Shown here: one piece after another, positions 1 through 9,090 of the stretch
How positions within the stretch are numbered: the stretch's first letter is position 1
Layout: every line of letters starts with the position of its first letter
Origin: Cyclobacterium roseum
Lineage (GTDB): Bacteria; Bacteroidota; Bacteroidia; Cytophagales; Cyclobacteriaceae
Assembly (NCBI RefSeq): GCF_010119225.1
Contig: NZ_WNKF01000004.1
Location: 62,001 to 126,000 of the forward strand
Direction of reading: 5' to 3'
DNA length: 64,000 bases
Program-made: the position numbers and the translations under genes
Notes under the pieces: model-generated
Told to the model about the DNA's origin: nothing
The model's database searches: none
What the model saw: only the letters and a program-made list of their open reading frames with translations

Positions 1-297
1 CGCTCATGCCCAAAGAACCCATCATACCGAAAAATGTTGGTAAATGGATTGCTGATCTATCGTTTCAAGCGGCATGATGCATGGAGGGTACTTCATGTGT
101 TTATCCCAGTTTGCTGATCCGGATTCATTTTTACGAATATAAAGGTTCGCCTTTACATGGGAATGAGATTTTTAATTTTTTAATCTTCTACCAGTCAGGT
201 ATGGACCTAAAGATTGTAAACCGTGCCGCTTTTCGACCCATCAAATATGCTTAAAAAACGGGCAGATGAAAGATTTGCTAGCTAAACCTGCTTGCCA
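1..297. other. Left edge, no gene recognised
   Basis: This stretch lies 3' of the response regulator gene and runs to the window edge. Both strands are broken by stops and no reading frame shows a recognisable protein motif. I see no tRNA-like cloverleaf or strong terminator hairpin. It may be the intergenic region to a gene outside the window. Confidence 0.5.
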
Positions 298-720
298 TCA
301 GCCTGCTTTGCTTCTTCTATTATGAAATAGATACTGAATGGTCGCATATAAAGTAGCGCCGTCCACGGGTTTGGATAAAAATTCATCAATACCCACGCTA
401 AGCCCTTTTGACCTGGCAATTTCTGACAGGTCAGCTGTAACGGCAATAATAGGGATTTTCTGATACTCGCTGCCGCAATGGCCCGAACGAATGGCATGGG
501 TAGTCTCGTAGCCATCCAAAACGGGCATCTGCAAATCCATTAAAATCAAATCGTATCCCGGCATTTTCAACCGTTCCAAGGCAGCAGCTCCATTTACGGC
601 CATATCAAACGAAGTGTTTTGCCAAGCCTTAAATGTCACCTTCAATATCAGGCGAATAACCGGATCATCATCGACGATCAATAGCCGCTTTCCTCCCAGG
701 TCAAAAATGCTGTTTTCCAT
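298..720 (-). CDS. Single-domain response regulator (CheY-like receiver)
   Basis: A stand-alone phosphoacceptor receiver domain of about 140 residues with no output domain, so it probably acts by protein-protein contact in a phosphorelay. The acidic cluster VDDDP near residues 16-20, the phosphoacceptor Asp62 in LILMDLQMP, the conserved Thr in AVTAD and the Lys of FLSKP near the C-terminus are all present, which is the full active site. The first in-frame start upstream is a GTG at 732, but the ATG at 720 gives a better fit to the family N-terminus. There is no adjacent histidine kinase; the nearest one in this window is at 17.2 kb. Such orphan receivers in Bacteroidota are often partners of hybrid kinases. 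Receiver identity is certain, partner unknown. Confidence 0.93.
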   Translation of the reverse strand: MENSIFDLGGKRLLIVDDDPVIRLILKVTFKAWQNTSFDMAVNGAAALERLKMPGYDLILMDLQMPVLDGYETTHAIRSGHCGSEYQKIPIIAVTADLSEIARSKGLSVGIDEFLSKPVDGATLYATIQYLFHNRRSKAG

Positions 721-918
721 ATCCTTCCCCACGCTTTACCTTAAAAAAATAAACTTAAAGCTGTTCAATAATTCCGTAATAATAGATAATTCAAAATTAT
801 CTTACAAGAATTTAGGATAGGTTACATATTTACGACAATTAATTTCATTTTTCTATAATTATAAATTATAATTGATGACATAAATGGTTTGCTTCGATGA
901 GTAATAAAACCAGTAATC

Positions 919-1695
919 ATGAGAAAAGAATCTTTCATTCCGTTTCTTGCTTTTTTAATCCTAACGATTTCTTGTAACAACAATGATGAACCAACCGCCC
1001 AGGGAATTAGAAATGTAACTTCCCAATTGTGTAATAATATCAGTGGTGTGGAAGGATTGTATTGGGACATCTCCAATGGTGTGAATCGAGGAGATATTCC
1101 CGGAGGAGTACCGACCGTCGCACAGTTGGGAGGAAATTTCATCCACTCAGGCCACCCCTTACTTGGATTTACGTATCCAAGTGGGTATTCACCGGTCGAA
1201 CTTCGGCAGGACAATCCCCTGCTGATCGGAGTGAACCTGTTGAGGAATGATGACCAGGCTGTTTGGCGTTATTACCTGCAAACGGTAAATTCCGCCACCA
1301 ATGCCACCCAGGTGCTTCAGTCGGAAATCAATCAATTTCTAAATTTTGTGGGGGGGAATGGCCAAAATTTAGAGGTCGCCTGCAGCAACAATGCCAGCGG
1401 AAGCCAGGCCAGCACCGGTATGCAGCAAACCTTTGCCTCCCGCATGATCCGATCCCAGGGCTTTACCGGGGTTTTTGTGGTGGACGTAAAAGTTTTTCCT
1501 GATTTAGGGTTTTCTTTTATTGCTACTCAGGTCAGTTTTTCTCCGACAGCTGATTTCGAAAACGAAATTCTCACCACCTATTTGCCCGTATCCTGGCAAC
1601 TTCTCTTTACCGACAGTGGAAGCAGCCCCGACAGGGACGGAGACGGGGTACCTGATGACCTGGACCGCGCTCCCGATGATCCTACCAGGTGGTAA
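919..1695 (+). CDS. Lipoprotein with C-terminal calcium-binding-type Asp repeat
   Basis: A 258-residue exported protein of unknown function. The N-terminus is a lipoprotein signal peptide with lipobox LTISC at about residue 20, so the mature protein is probably anchored in the outer or inner membrane. The body (residues 30-230) has no family I recognise. The last 20 residues contain DRDGDGVPDD followed by DRAPDDP, which is the thrombospondin type 3-like calcium-binding motif common in Bacteroidota surface proteins. It is transcribed away from the response regulator with about 200 bp between them. The next gene downstream starts 62 bp later and could be co-transcribed, though no functional link is evident. 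Confidence 0.8.
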   Translation: MRKESFIPFLAFLILTISCNNNDEPTAQGIRNVTSQLCNNISGVEGLYWDISNGVNRGDIPGGVPTVAQLGGNFIHSGHPLLGFTYPSGYSPVELRQDNPLLIGVNLLRNDDQAVWRYYLQTVNSATNATQVLQSEINQFLNFVGGNGQNLEVACSNNASGSQASTGMQQTFASRMIRSQGFTGVFVVDVKVFPDLGFSFIATQVSFSPTADFENEILTTYLPVSWQLLFTDSGSSPDRDGDGVPDDLDRAPDDPTRW

Positions 1696-1757
1696 ATACG
1701 TTACGAAATTAAAATTTCCTATATTTCCCAAAATTCCAAACCAGCAAACCCATATCC

Positions 1758-2498
1758 ATGCCGCAAATCAGGGTCTTTTGTAAAGAAATAAGCCCTCCGG
1801 ACTGGAAGGAACATAAACGTTCCCAAACCGATAGCGTCCTTGATATCTGGCGGATTCCCCTTTCTTCGCCCGATCATGTAGTTGAACATTTAAAAGAATT
1901 GCTGACGGATGAGGAAATCCAACAAGCCGATCGGTACCTGCAAAAAGAAGACCGAATCAGGCAGCTATTGGGAAAAGGATTTCTTAGGAAACTAATACAG
2001 TTTTACCTGAATGAAAGACAAATTCAGTTTGGTAAAAACCGGTTTAACAAGCCCTTCCTGATTGGAAGGGACCATTTTCATTTTAACATCAGTCACTCAG
2101 GTAAATGGGTAGTTATTGCCCTTGCTGATTGTGAAGTGGGGATTGACATTGAACCACTAGATTCCCGTTTTGAATATCAGGAACTGCTTTCCGGCATTTT
2201 TTCACCTTCAGAAATCGAATTTATTGAAAAATCCCCCGACCCGGTTCACTCTTTTTATAGGATATGGACACGGAAGGAGGCCTTGCTCAAAGGGATCGGG
2301 CAGGGAATCACCGACCAAATGAGTGAATACTGTCTACTGGATGGCCTTCAACAATTCTATTTCTCCGAAAAAATACCTTACGAACAATGGGACATTCGAA
2401 GTTTTGTCATGAATTCAAACCACTATGTAAGTCTTGCCTTTCCCTCAAAAGAGCATCGGCCGCGATTTTTTAACTGGGATTCCTTGCCTTTTGGCTAG
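1758..2498 (+). CDS. 4'-phosphopantetheinyl transferase, Sfp/EntD type
   Basis: Transfers the 4'-phosphopantetheine arm of coenzyme A to the active Ser of an acyl or peptidyl carrier protein, converting apo to holo form. The signature is clear: the motif GIDIEPLDSRF at about residues 132-142 supplies the Mg-binding Asp and Glu, followed by FSPSEIEF and the WTRKEALLKGIGQG motif near residue 170. The upstream NISHSGKW segment is the conserved SHS. A length of 246 residues suits the Sfp class, longer than AcpS (about 125). No carrier protein or synthase gene is nearby, so its target cannot be inferred from context. It converges on the SNF2 helicase gene with 64 bp between them. Confidence 0.92.
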   Translation: MPQIRVFCKEISPPDWKEHKRSQTDSVLDIWRIPLSSPDHVVEHLKELLTDEEIQQADRYLQKEDRIRQLLGKGFLRKLIQFYLNERQIQFGKNRFNKPFLIGRDHFHFNISHSGKWVVIALADCEVGIDIEPLDSRFEYQELLSGIFSPSEIEFIEKSPDPVHSFYRIWTRKEALLKGIGQGITDQMSEYCLLDGLQQFYFSEKIPYEQWDIRSFVMNSNHYVSLAFPSKEHRPRFFNWDSLPFG

Positions 2499-2562
2499 CA
2501 TCCCCAGAGCAGGGATAACCTAAAAACCAGACGGGTGTCCTGCGTTTGGATGCCATCTGTTT

Positions 2563-5500
2563 TCAATCAAACAGTGCCAGCATGGTATCCCCGTCCAGGG
2601 CACCCAAAAAACTATCTCCCTCTGCGATAACTTCTGCGGCCAGCTTGCTCTTTGATTCTTGGAGTTTCACGATTTTTTCTTCCACCGTGTCTTTGCATAT
2701 CATGCGGTAAGCTATCACGTGCTTCTCCTGTCCCATCCGGTAACAGCGGTCTATGGCCTGGTTTTCTACCGCTGGATTCCACCAGGGGTCCAGAATGTAC
2801 ACGTAATCAGCAGCGGTGAGATTAAGGCCCGTTCCTCCTGCTTTAAGACTGATCAAAAATACCCGCTTGGAGGGATCCTGCTGAAATTGGTTCACCCGGG
2901 ACTCCCGCTCTTTCAGGCTGGTCTTGCCGTCCAGATAGGTATAGGGTATGTGGTTTTCCGTTAATTTTTCCTGCACGATATCCAGCATTTTTACAAACTG
3001 ACTGAATACCAGCAATTTATGATTTCCCGTCTTTTCTTTGACATGTTCTAATAGTAAATCAATTTTTGCAGAGCTTTCCATTTCCCCGGTATGGGAAACC
3101 AATTTGGTAGCATCACATACCTGCCGCAATCGCGTCAAACCCTCCAACACATACATTTTTGACTGTTCGGCCCCCTCTTCCTCAAACTTTTTCAGCAGGT
3201 AGTCTCTGTATTCGTTCCGGTAGGCATCGTATACCTTGCGCTGGGCTGGCTCCATTTCACAGTAGAGGTATTCCTCGGTTTTATCCGGCAGCTCTGTGAG
3301 CACTTCTTTTTTGGTTCTTCTCAGAACAAAGGGGTCGATTTTTTTCCGCAATTCATCCAGGATAGCCTCATCTCCCTTTTTTAAAGGATCCAGGTAGCTT
3401 TCCTTGAACGCCTTAAACGAATGAAAAAACCCTGGATTGACAAAGTTCATTTGGGCATAAAGCTCCGCCAGCCCGTTTTCGATGGGCGTTCCGGTAAGGG
3501 CGATTTTAACCTTGCCCTTTAGCCTGGTGATGGCTTTGTAGCGCCGGGACTGCGTGTTTTTGATGGCTTGGGACTCATCCGCAATGATCAGATCAAATTC
3601 CAATTGTTGTAATAATTCCAGATCATTGATCACCAAACCATAACTGGTCAACAAAACCTGATGCTTTTGGAGGGCTTCTACCTGATCATAGCGGTTGCCA
3701 TGGTGGATAAAATAATCCAGATGAGGCGCAAACTTTTCCAATTCATCCTTCCAATTAAACAACAGGGTGGTGGGAGCTACCACGAGTACCTTTGTTCCTT
3801 TTTTGGAAGTTAACTTACAGATCAGGGTAATGAGCTGGAGCGTTTTCCCCAAGCCCATGTCATCCGCCAGGATCCCACCCCAGTGGTATTCTCGCAGGAA
3901 ATTGAGCCAATTGAAACCAGCTTTTTGATACGGTCTGAGTTCAGCCTTTAGTTGCTTCGGAATCCGGGTCGATTTGATACTGGAAAATTGCTTTAACTTT
4001 TTCTTCTTTTCTTCAATTTCCGCAAGGATCTCCGGAAAATTGTGAAGTTCTTCCACCTCATCCATCAAATTAAACTGGGTTTTAGAGATGTTGAGTTGGT
4101 CTTTATCGGTTTCGCCGCTGCGAAACAAGCGGCTAAACTTCCGAACCCACTCTTCTGGCAGAATACCGATGGTCCCGTCTGTCAGTTCTACGTAATTCCT
4201 ATCCCGATCCAAGGCCCTCTTGATGTCTTTTAATTTGACCTTATTATTTCCGAAAGCGACCTCCGCCTTGAGTTCAAACCAGTCCTGTCTGGAACGGAAT
4301 TCGAGGTTTACCTTCGGGGCGAAAAGGGAGTATTTTTTTATCTTGATGTCTTCCAAGCCAAATACCGTCACCTGATTTTCCTTCAAGGTTTCAAAAGCTT
4401 TCATAAACCAAAGGTTTTCCATAAAGCTATCGTGCGTCAGGTGAAAAAACCCCTGGTTACCCCCTCTTCCAAAATTGGGATGCAGAGATCTGAGAAATGC
4501 CACGAAATCGTCTTCCACATCCTCGTCCCTCAGGTAAAGGGTTTTACTCTCGGCATCTATGATGCTGTTGCCCTCCAGGGGATTCGAAAATGCCTGCGGA
4601 CCATATTTGATGGCCGGGCGAAAAATCACCAGTCCGCTGAGTTCTGACACATACAATTGCTTTTGTAGCAAATGGCTACGGTCGGATTCGTTGAAAAGGC
4701 CAGATTCGTCCATGATTTCAAGGTTATTTGACAGGGGTACTATTATTTTGTGGAAATATTCCTCCACATCCTTTTCCAAAAAATGGAAAACAGGGTAATG
4801 CAGCAAGAGTTTTAGGTTATCCAGATCCTTCTGGTTTTGAAACACCAACAGTTGGCGGTCCTCCCATATGACAAAGGCCGGGGTGATGATCAACTTATTT
4901 TTTTCCGATTCCAATTCTATGCTATCCGCTTCCGTCCGGATAATGGGCGCAAGCTCATAGATCATCCCAGACCTGCGAATCCTCAGCGTGAGACTCGCAG
5001 ACCTTACCTGCAAAGGTGCGCCAAAATACTTTTTTTTGATCTTCCCTTTCTGATACTCGTAGACGGGAGCCTGATAGTTGAATAAGGAATAGCCCTCCAT
5101 TGCCGCCAGAAATTCCTTGAAAAGGCTGCCTAATTTTTCGGTTTTCTTTTTAGAGATGGCTTGATTTATTTTGTCTATGGCAATTATGACCCGGTCCATC
5201 CCTTCATTATTCGCCAACCGGGGATCAAAGGGATCCTCTATTTCGGTGAACTTTACCGATAATTCCTCCGGCCTGTTTTTACTTCCTTTGGCCATGAAAG
5301 CAAAAACACTGTGAATATTTCTATCGTGGGTTAATACAAAGGCCAACCCCGGATTGTATTGGCCCAATTCGGAATCATTAACCTCCGGCAGTAGTTGATC
5401 TGCTTTTTTCTGGCTGCGTATTCCTTCTTTTTTAAACCATTGAGAAAGGGAATCGACATTATAGAGTCCCCGAATTGGTCCGGCAGGAAACATGCCCAAT

Positions 5501-6348
5501 TCCCCTTTCGAAAACAAAAACTCAAAGGCCGTCAGGGGCTCGGCTACCTGATCTTGTAATCCCCATTTGGCCAATTGCTCCTCAGCCGCTTTCTTTCGCT
5601 GCCCGGGAGTCAGGTACTGAAGGTCCCCCAAATCTAGCTGAGTGAACCGTTTTTTGAGCCACTCCAACCCCGTACGAACAAGGTTTTTTCGCTGATAATC
5701 ACCATCTATTATGACCTGTTGACCATCAAAGCCAACACGTAACAAATGACGCTGCCCATTAATATCAACGACATAGGTGATTTCACTATCTGACAGATCG
5801 GCTCCGTACAGGTTTTCATAAATAAATTTGCCCGGTTCACTATCGATTTTTTTTCCCAATTGGGGTATTTCGTTTTCCGAACAAGCAATTTTTATGGGAA
5901 AAGATAAGTCCTCTTTCTCCCGCTTCGTTTTCACAAACGGATTCGGTTCCGGGATTTCTAATCCGTCAGGTCTATCTTTCCTGTAATCAAATCCTTTGGT
6001 CAAGACTAGAAAATAAATTGCCGCTGCCACATGTTTACACTGACGATTTTCAGCGAAATAGGGACAAATACAATCCACAGGATTTTGGTCAACATTACCA
6101 GAAAATGGGTTATCACTCTTGCTGGAAAAAAATTCGTTGAGCATCGTATACTCAAGACAGATACGTACCGAATAATAGGGTTCCAAATTTCCCTCCACTT
6201 CAAAAAAATACGTTTCGTCCGCAGGGCTATAATAGACGAATTCCACTTTTTTATCCGAAAAAAGGGTGTACCCTCTGTTGAGCAAAACCGGATTAACGAA
6301 CGACTTTAGTTTGTCAAGCTGACTTTTGTGTAGAAATGGTAGACTCAT
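2563..6348 (-). CDS. SNF2-family DEAD/H helicase with N-terminal SWIM zinc finger
   Basis: A 1261-residue Swi2/Snf2 ATPase of the bacterial SWIM-SNF2 type, a DNA translocase that remodels or displaces DNA-bound protein. The SWIM zinc finger is at residues 93-106 (C93, C95, C104, H106 in CIC...CKH). A long poorly conserved middle (about 130-780) follows. The ATPase core starts near residue 800: Walker A DDMGLGKT near 827, motif II as DESQ rather than DEAH, SALTGTP-like motif III (ALTGTPIEN), and the C-terminal helicase lobe with FLISLKAGGTGLNL and the motif VI-like segment QAIDRCYRMGQ. The protein appears full length and intact. It is a single-gene unit, with the start at ATG 6348 and about 110 bp to the divergent lipoprotein gene. 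Family assignment is firm; its cellular substrate is not known from sequence. Confidence 0.95.
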   Translation of the reverse strand: MSLPFLHKSQLDKLKSFVNPVLLNRGYTLFSDKKVEFVYYSPADETYFFEVEGNLEPYYSVRICLEYTMLNEFFSSKSDNPFSGNVDQNPVDCICPYFAENRQCKHVAAAIYFLVLTKGFDYRKDRPDGLEIPEPNPFVKTKREKEDLSFPIKIACSENEIPQLGKKIDSEPGKFIYENLYGADLSDSEITYVVDINGQRHLLRVGFDGQQVIIDGDYQRKNLVRTGLEWLKKRFTQLDLGDLQYLTPGQRKKAAEEQLAKWGLQDQVAEPLTAFEFLFSKGELGMFPAGPIRGLYNVDSLSQWFKKEGIRSQKKADQLLPEVNDSELGQYNPGLAFVLTHDRNIHSVFAFMAKGSKNRPEELSVKFTEIEDPFDPRLANNEGMDRVIIAIDKINQAISKKKTEKLGSLFKEFLAAMEGYSLFNYQAPVYEYQKGKIKKKYFGAPLQVRSASLTLRIRRSGMIYELAPIIRTEADSIELESEKNKLIITPAFVIWEDRQLLVFQNQKDLDNLKLLLHYPVFHFLEKDVEEYFHKIIVPLSNNLEIMDESGLFNESDRSHLLQKQLYVSELSGLVIFRPAIKYGPQAFSNPLEGNSIIDAESKTLYLRDEDVEDDFVAFLRSLHPNFGRGGNQGFFHLTHDSFMENLWFMKAFETLKENQVTVFGLEDIKIKKYSLFAPKVNLEFRSRQDWFELKAEVAFGNNKVKLKDIKRALDRDRNYVELTDGTIGILPEEWVRKFSRLFRSGETDKDQLNISKTQFNLMDEVEELHNFPEILAEIEEKKKKLKQFSSIKSTRIPKQLKAELRPYQKAGFNWLNFLREYHWGGILADDMGLGKTLQLITLICKLTSKKGTKVLVVAPTTLLFNWKDELEKFAPHLDYFIHHGNRYDQVEALQKHQVLLTSYGLVINDLELLQQLEFDLIIADESQAIKNTQSRRYKAITRLKGKVKIALTGTPIENGLAELYAQMNFVNPGFFHSFKAFKESYLDPLKKGDEAILDELRKKIDPFVLRRTKKEVLTELPDKTEEYLYCEMEPAQRKVYDAYRNEYRDYLLKKFEEEGAEQSKMYVLEGLTRLRQVCDATKLVSHTGEMESSAKIDLLLEHVKEKTGNHKLLVFSQFVKMLDIVQEKLTENHIPYTYLDGKTSLKERESRVNQFQQDPSKRVFLISLKAGGTGLNLTAADYVYILDPWWNPAVENQAIDRCYRMGQEKHVIAYRMICKDTVEEKIVKLQESKSKLAAEVIAEGDSFLGALDGDTMLALFD

Positions 6349-6457
6349 ACGCTAAAAGAAAGTCAAAATTAAATTTCTTTTGCAGGTGTAAAAAATATCT
6401 CATGGGAAAAACATTGGATAATTAACTTTAATTATTTAGTTTAAAGAAAATTTATTT

Positions 6458-7555
6458 ATGAAATACCGTCCGATTCACCTTTCATATTTAGTAGTACTGC
6501 TGCTTCTGGCTTCCTGCCAAAAAGAAATCAAAACCAAAGATGGGTTGCCCTTAATGGAATTAGAAGGCATCGAATTGCTGAATACACCCTACGCTATTGT
6601 TAAAGTGATTCCTTTGGAAACCAATCAAAATAACCTTCTGGGCGACCATTTGACTTTAAAATTTACTGAAAATGCCCTTTTTATTTTTGATGAAAATGCC
6701 AGGGATGTCATCCATAGCTTTGACCGCAACGGTAACTATCAGGGCAGGACCGTGGAAACAGGGCAGGGGCCGGGCATGGTTGCCAGGATCACTGATTTTA
6801 TCCCCACCGCAGAAGGGATGGAAATCCTCAGTACCCTGGGAGATCAGGCAGAAGTTATCCAGTTTGATAATAATGGAGAAATTATTGGACAAGTTGGTCT
6901 TGAATACTTTGCTACTTCCATTGCGAAATTGCCCGGTGGACACTATGTGGCTTCCGGAAGTTATAATCTTCCCCTGGTTGAAAACCGACTGGCAATCATT
7001 AATGAGGAAGGGGAAACGGTAATGGAATTTCTAGCCAATAAACATGAAATTCTGCCCGCACAGGAAAAGAATTTCTCCACCATTGATGAGGCTGTTTTTT
7101 TCCATGAAATCTATAATACCCAAACCTATCAGGTTACGGAAGACCAATTGGTGCCCCAATATCAATTCGATTTTGGAAAATACAGTATTCCCGAACGGTT
7201 TTTTGAAATGGACTTTATGGCCGGTTTCGAATTGCTCAACCAGCAGGGATTTGCTTTCATTTCCCACTATTGGGAAAATGAGGATAAAGCCTTTTTTGGG
7301 GTAGACGTACAGGTAAATGGGGAGCTGAAAAAACACCAGGTCATCTTGGATAAGGAAAACATGAAGACGGGCAAAAGAATCACATCAGCCACCGAATTAA
7401 CCGCCTTTTTCCATCCTGTAGGGTTGATGGAAGACCATTTGGTATTCATCGCACAGGCTCCGGATTATTTAAATCTTGAGGCAGATCAATTGCCGGACAA
7501 TGGTCCGGTCGTTCAAGAGGGAGATAATCCGGTACTGTTGTTCGTCGAATTTTAA
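6458..7555 (+). CDS. 6-bladed beta-propeller lipoprotein
   Basis: A 365-residue putative lipoprotein with signal peptide and lipobox LLLASC (Cys about residue 20). The pattern of the body, with repeated short beta strands around FDRNGNYQGRTVETGQGPGMV, VIQFDNNGEIIGQVG and similar units, matches the NHL-like 6-bladed beta-propeller proteins (DUF4934-type) that are abundant in Bacteroidota. No catalytic residues are evident; these proteins are thought to be binding scaffolds. The next gene begins 147 bp downstream (7703) and encodes a thioredoxin-fold lipoprotein, a pairing frequently seen for this family. The promoter-proximal region is AT-rich. Confidence 0.8.
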   Translation: MKYRPIHLSYLVVLLLLASCQKEIKTKDGLPLMELEGIELLNTPYAIVKVIPLETNQNNLLGDHLTLKFTENALFIFDENARDVIHSFDRNGNYQGRTVETGQGPGMVARITDFIPTAEGMEILSTLGDQAEVIQFDNNGEIIGQVGLEYFATSIAKLPGGHYVASGSYNLPLVENRLAIINEEGETVMEFLANKHEILPAQEKNFSTIDEAVFFHEIYNTQTYQVTEDQLVPQYQFDFGKYSIPERFFEMDFMAGFELLNQQGFAFISHYWENEDKAFFGVDVQVNGELKKHQVILDKENMKTGKRITSATELTAFFHPVGLMEDHLVFIAQAPDYLNLEADQLPDNGPVVQEGDNPVLLFVEF

Positions 7556-7584
7556 ATCAAAATTATGAATGCCCTAAAATTCCC

Positions 7585-7650
7585 AAACCTTCCAGGTTTT
7601 TCTGGTAAGCTGTCCATTGTTAAAACAAAGCACCTGAAACCTGGAAGGTT
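7585..7650. repeat. Palindromic repeat pair forming a long hairpin
   Basis: The unit AAACCTTCCAGGTTT at 7585-7599 is itself a small hairpin (6-bp stem, TCC loop). Its reverse complement AAACCTGGAAGGTT lies at 7637-7650, so the two units can also pair with each other over 14 bp around a 37-base loop. A third copy lies after the next gene at 8204. It sits between the beta-propeller gene and the start of the thioredoxin-like gene, and an open frame that begins at 7565 runs through it, which argues that the real start is downstream. It could act as an attenuator or be a REP-like element. Confidence 0.75.
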
Positions 7651-7702
7651 ATGCCTGCAAATGGATTACCACATTTTAAGAATTACCTACTATTTTAGGT
7701 TC

Positions 7703-8197
7703 ATGTTTAAACTGCCTTTGTTATTTTTCATTATCCTGGTTAGTTTTTCGCAATGCGGTCCCTCTTCCGAAAAAATAATTTTTCCGGAGAATCTGAAAAC
7801 CTATCAGGTAACAGACAGCCTTGCTTTTGACCCTGACTGGTTCAGTGCTGAAAAAAAATTGGTGGTGGTTTCCAAAGGCCTATATGTTTTTTCCATTCCC
7901 TTTATGGATATTTTAGAGGAATATGATAAGGAAATGCCAGTGATTATTGTAATTACCAGCGAAGATAAGGATGAAATTATTCAGAGACTGACCGAATATG
8001 AGTTTCCCTATCCCTTTATACATGATCCGGATGGCTTGTTTATTGAAGAAAACCAATTATGGAAGCGTTTTGGTTATCAAGAGAAAAATACAATCGCCAC
8101 CTTTTTTATGGAAGGCGATTTCCTTTCCGAATTGGGTGGTGCCGAAATTGGTATGAGGCAGCTATTCAGAAAGCAATTGGATGCCTATTTGAAATAA
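7703..8197 (+). CDS. Thioredoxin-fold lipoprotein lacking the CxxC cysteines
   Basis: About 164 residues with lipoprotein signal peptide (lipobox FSQC near residue 18). The region KLVVVSKGLYVFSIPFMDIL, followed by PVIIVITSEDKD and YPFIHDPDG, has the strand-helix-strand layout and the cis-Pro-like area of the peroxiredoxin/TlpA-like thioredoxin superfamily, but the position that normally holds the redox CxxC carries no cysteine. The only Cys is the lipid-anchored one. The frame is open from ATG 7565, but that stretch contains the palindromic repeats and no signal peptide at its N-terminus, so I place the start at 7703 (an in-frame ATG at 7661 is an alternative). It follows the beta-propeller lipoprotein and may function with it. 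Fold assignment is by pattern only. Confidence 0.6.
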   Translation: MFKLPLLFFIILVSFSQCGPSSEKIIFPENLKTYQVTDSLAFDPDWFSAEKKLVVVSKGLYVFSIPFMDILEEYDKEMPVIIVITSEDKDEIIQRLTEYEFPYPFIHDPDGLFIEENQLWKRFGYQEKNTIATFFMEGDFLSELGGAEIGMRQLFRKQLDAYLK

Positions 8198-8203
8198 ATT
8201 TGC

Positions 8204-8220
8204 AAACCTTCCAGGTTTTG
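8204..8220. repeat. Third copy of the AAACCTTCCAGGTTT repeat
   Basis: AAACCTTCCAGGTTTTG lies 7 bases after the stop of the thioredoxin-like gene. It is identical over 15 bases to the unit at 7585. The position just past a stop codon, with a 6-bp stem and a T-rich 3' side, would suit a weak terminator. The gene is thus flanked on both sides by the same element. Confidence 0.7.
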
Positions 8221-8268
8221 TGGAAAATCAGCAGATTTAATGGAAACGGACGAAACCGATCGTTTTTT

Positions 8269-8844
8269 TTACTCCTCCAAAAGCTGTAACACCACCTCCA
8301 CCGCAGCCAATTGCCTGGAGGGGGCGGATTCTATTTTGGAGATGACCTGCACCCCATTATAAAGCGTAAATAGCAGGTTAGCAAAGGCTTTTAGGTCTTT
8401 GCCTCTGGCAATTTCGCCCATCACCTCTCCGGACTTCAGGTAATCAAAAAACAACTTCTCAAATTGGATTTGATTTTCCCGCAGCATCGCTTTCATTTCG
8501 CTATCTTCCGGCACCAATTCGGTGGTGATATTTACCAAAAAGCAACCCCTGCGATCCGTGTTTTCACGCACCACATGTTCAAACAGCTTTCTAAATCCTT
8601 CCATGACATTCGGCTGTGCATACAATAACTCGTAATACGTTTTTTTGGTGGTCTCCCTGTAATTCTCAAAAGCCCGCATAAACAGGTCTTTCTTTCCGCT
8701 GTAGGTATCGTACAGGCTGGCTCGGTTGATTCCCAGGTGATCGACCAGATCCTGCACGGAGGTGGAGTGGTAGCCCTTTTTCCAAAACAGTTCCATCGCC
8801 TTTTCCAAGGTTTCTGTTTCATCAAAAGATTTTATCCTGGGCAT
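8269..8844 (-). CDS. TetR/AcrR family transcriptional regulator
   Basis: A 191-residue one-component repressor. The N-terminal helix-turn-helix is typical (ETLEKAMELFWKKGYHSTS, then VQDLVDHLGINRASLYDTY with the hallmark GINRASLYDTYSGKKDLF). The C-terminal part is a ligand-binding domain of the TetR_C type with no obvious ligand motif. The frame is open to an ATG at 8901, but that ATG lies inside a perfect operator palindrome, and the family N-terminus matches MPRIKSFDETE, so 8844 is preferred. It is divergent from the AlkB gene. Autoregulation through the palindrome at 8887 is likely. No efflux or enzyme gene sits directly next to it, so the target is unclear. Confidence 0.92.
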   Translation of the reverse strand: MPRIKSFDETETLEKAMELFWKKGYHSTSVQDLVDHLGINRASLYDTYSGKKDLFMRAFENYRETTKKTYYELLYAQPNVMEGFRKLFEHVVRENTDRRGCFLVNITTELVPEDSEMKAMLRENQIQFEKLFFDYLKSGEVMGEIARGKDLKAFANLLFTLYNGVQVISKIESAPSRQLAAVEVVLQLLEE

Positions 8845-8886
8845 CGGTAAGTGGGGTTTGATAAAGAATACCCGATAAATATATAT

Positions 8887-8908
8887 TTTTGGAATGTTCA
8901 TTCCAAAA
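8887..8908. promoter_or_regulatory. TetR-type operator palindrome
   Basis: Perfect 10-bp arms TTTTGGAATG and CATTCCAAAA separated by the two bases TT. It lies 43 bp upstream of the chosen TetR start, at the place where the promoter should be. Length, symmetry and position are those of a TetR self-operator. The motif GGAATG..CATTCC resembles operators of Bacteroidota TetR regulators. Binding itself is inferred. Confidence 0.72.
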
Positions 8909-9090
8909 CTTGAATGCGATTTTTTTGAGCTTTTTAGGCACTTTAAGCTTATTACTTTTCTGTTTGGTCTGTTCCGAGAGAATGTTCTGTATTCTTCCGG
9001 ATTGAATTTAAACCGGCTATTCTACCGCTCAATTTTTTATTTGCCCGTACGGGATTAAAGTGGAAACGATAATTTCCTTACTTTGGCCGG

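Noticed and set aside
7565-7702. Extended N-terminus of the thioredoxin-like protein
   Set aside because: The extension contains the palindromic repeat and lacks a signal peptide at its start; the lipoprotein signal begins at 7703.
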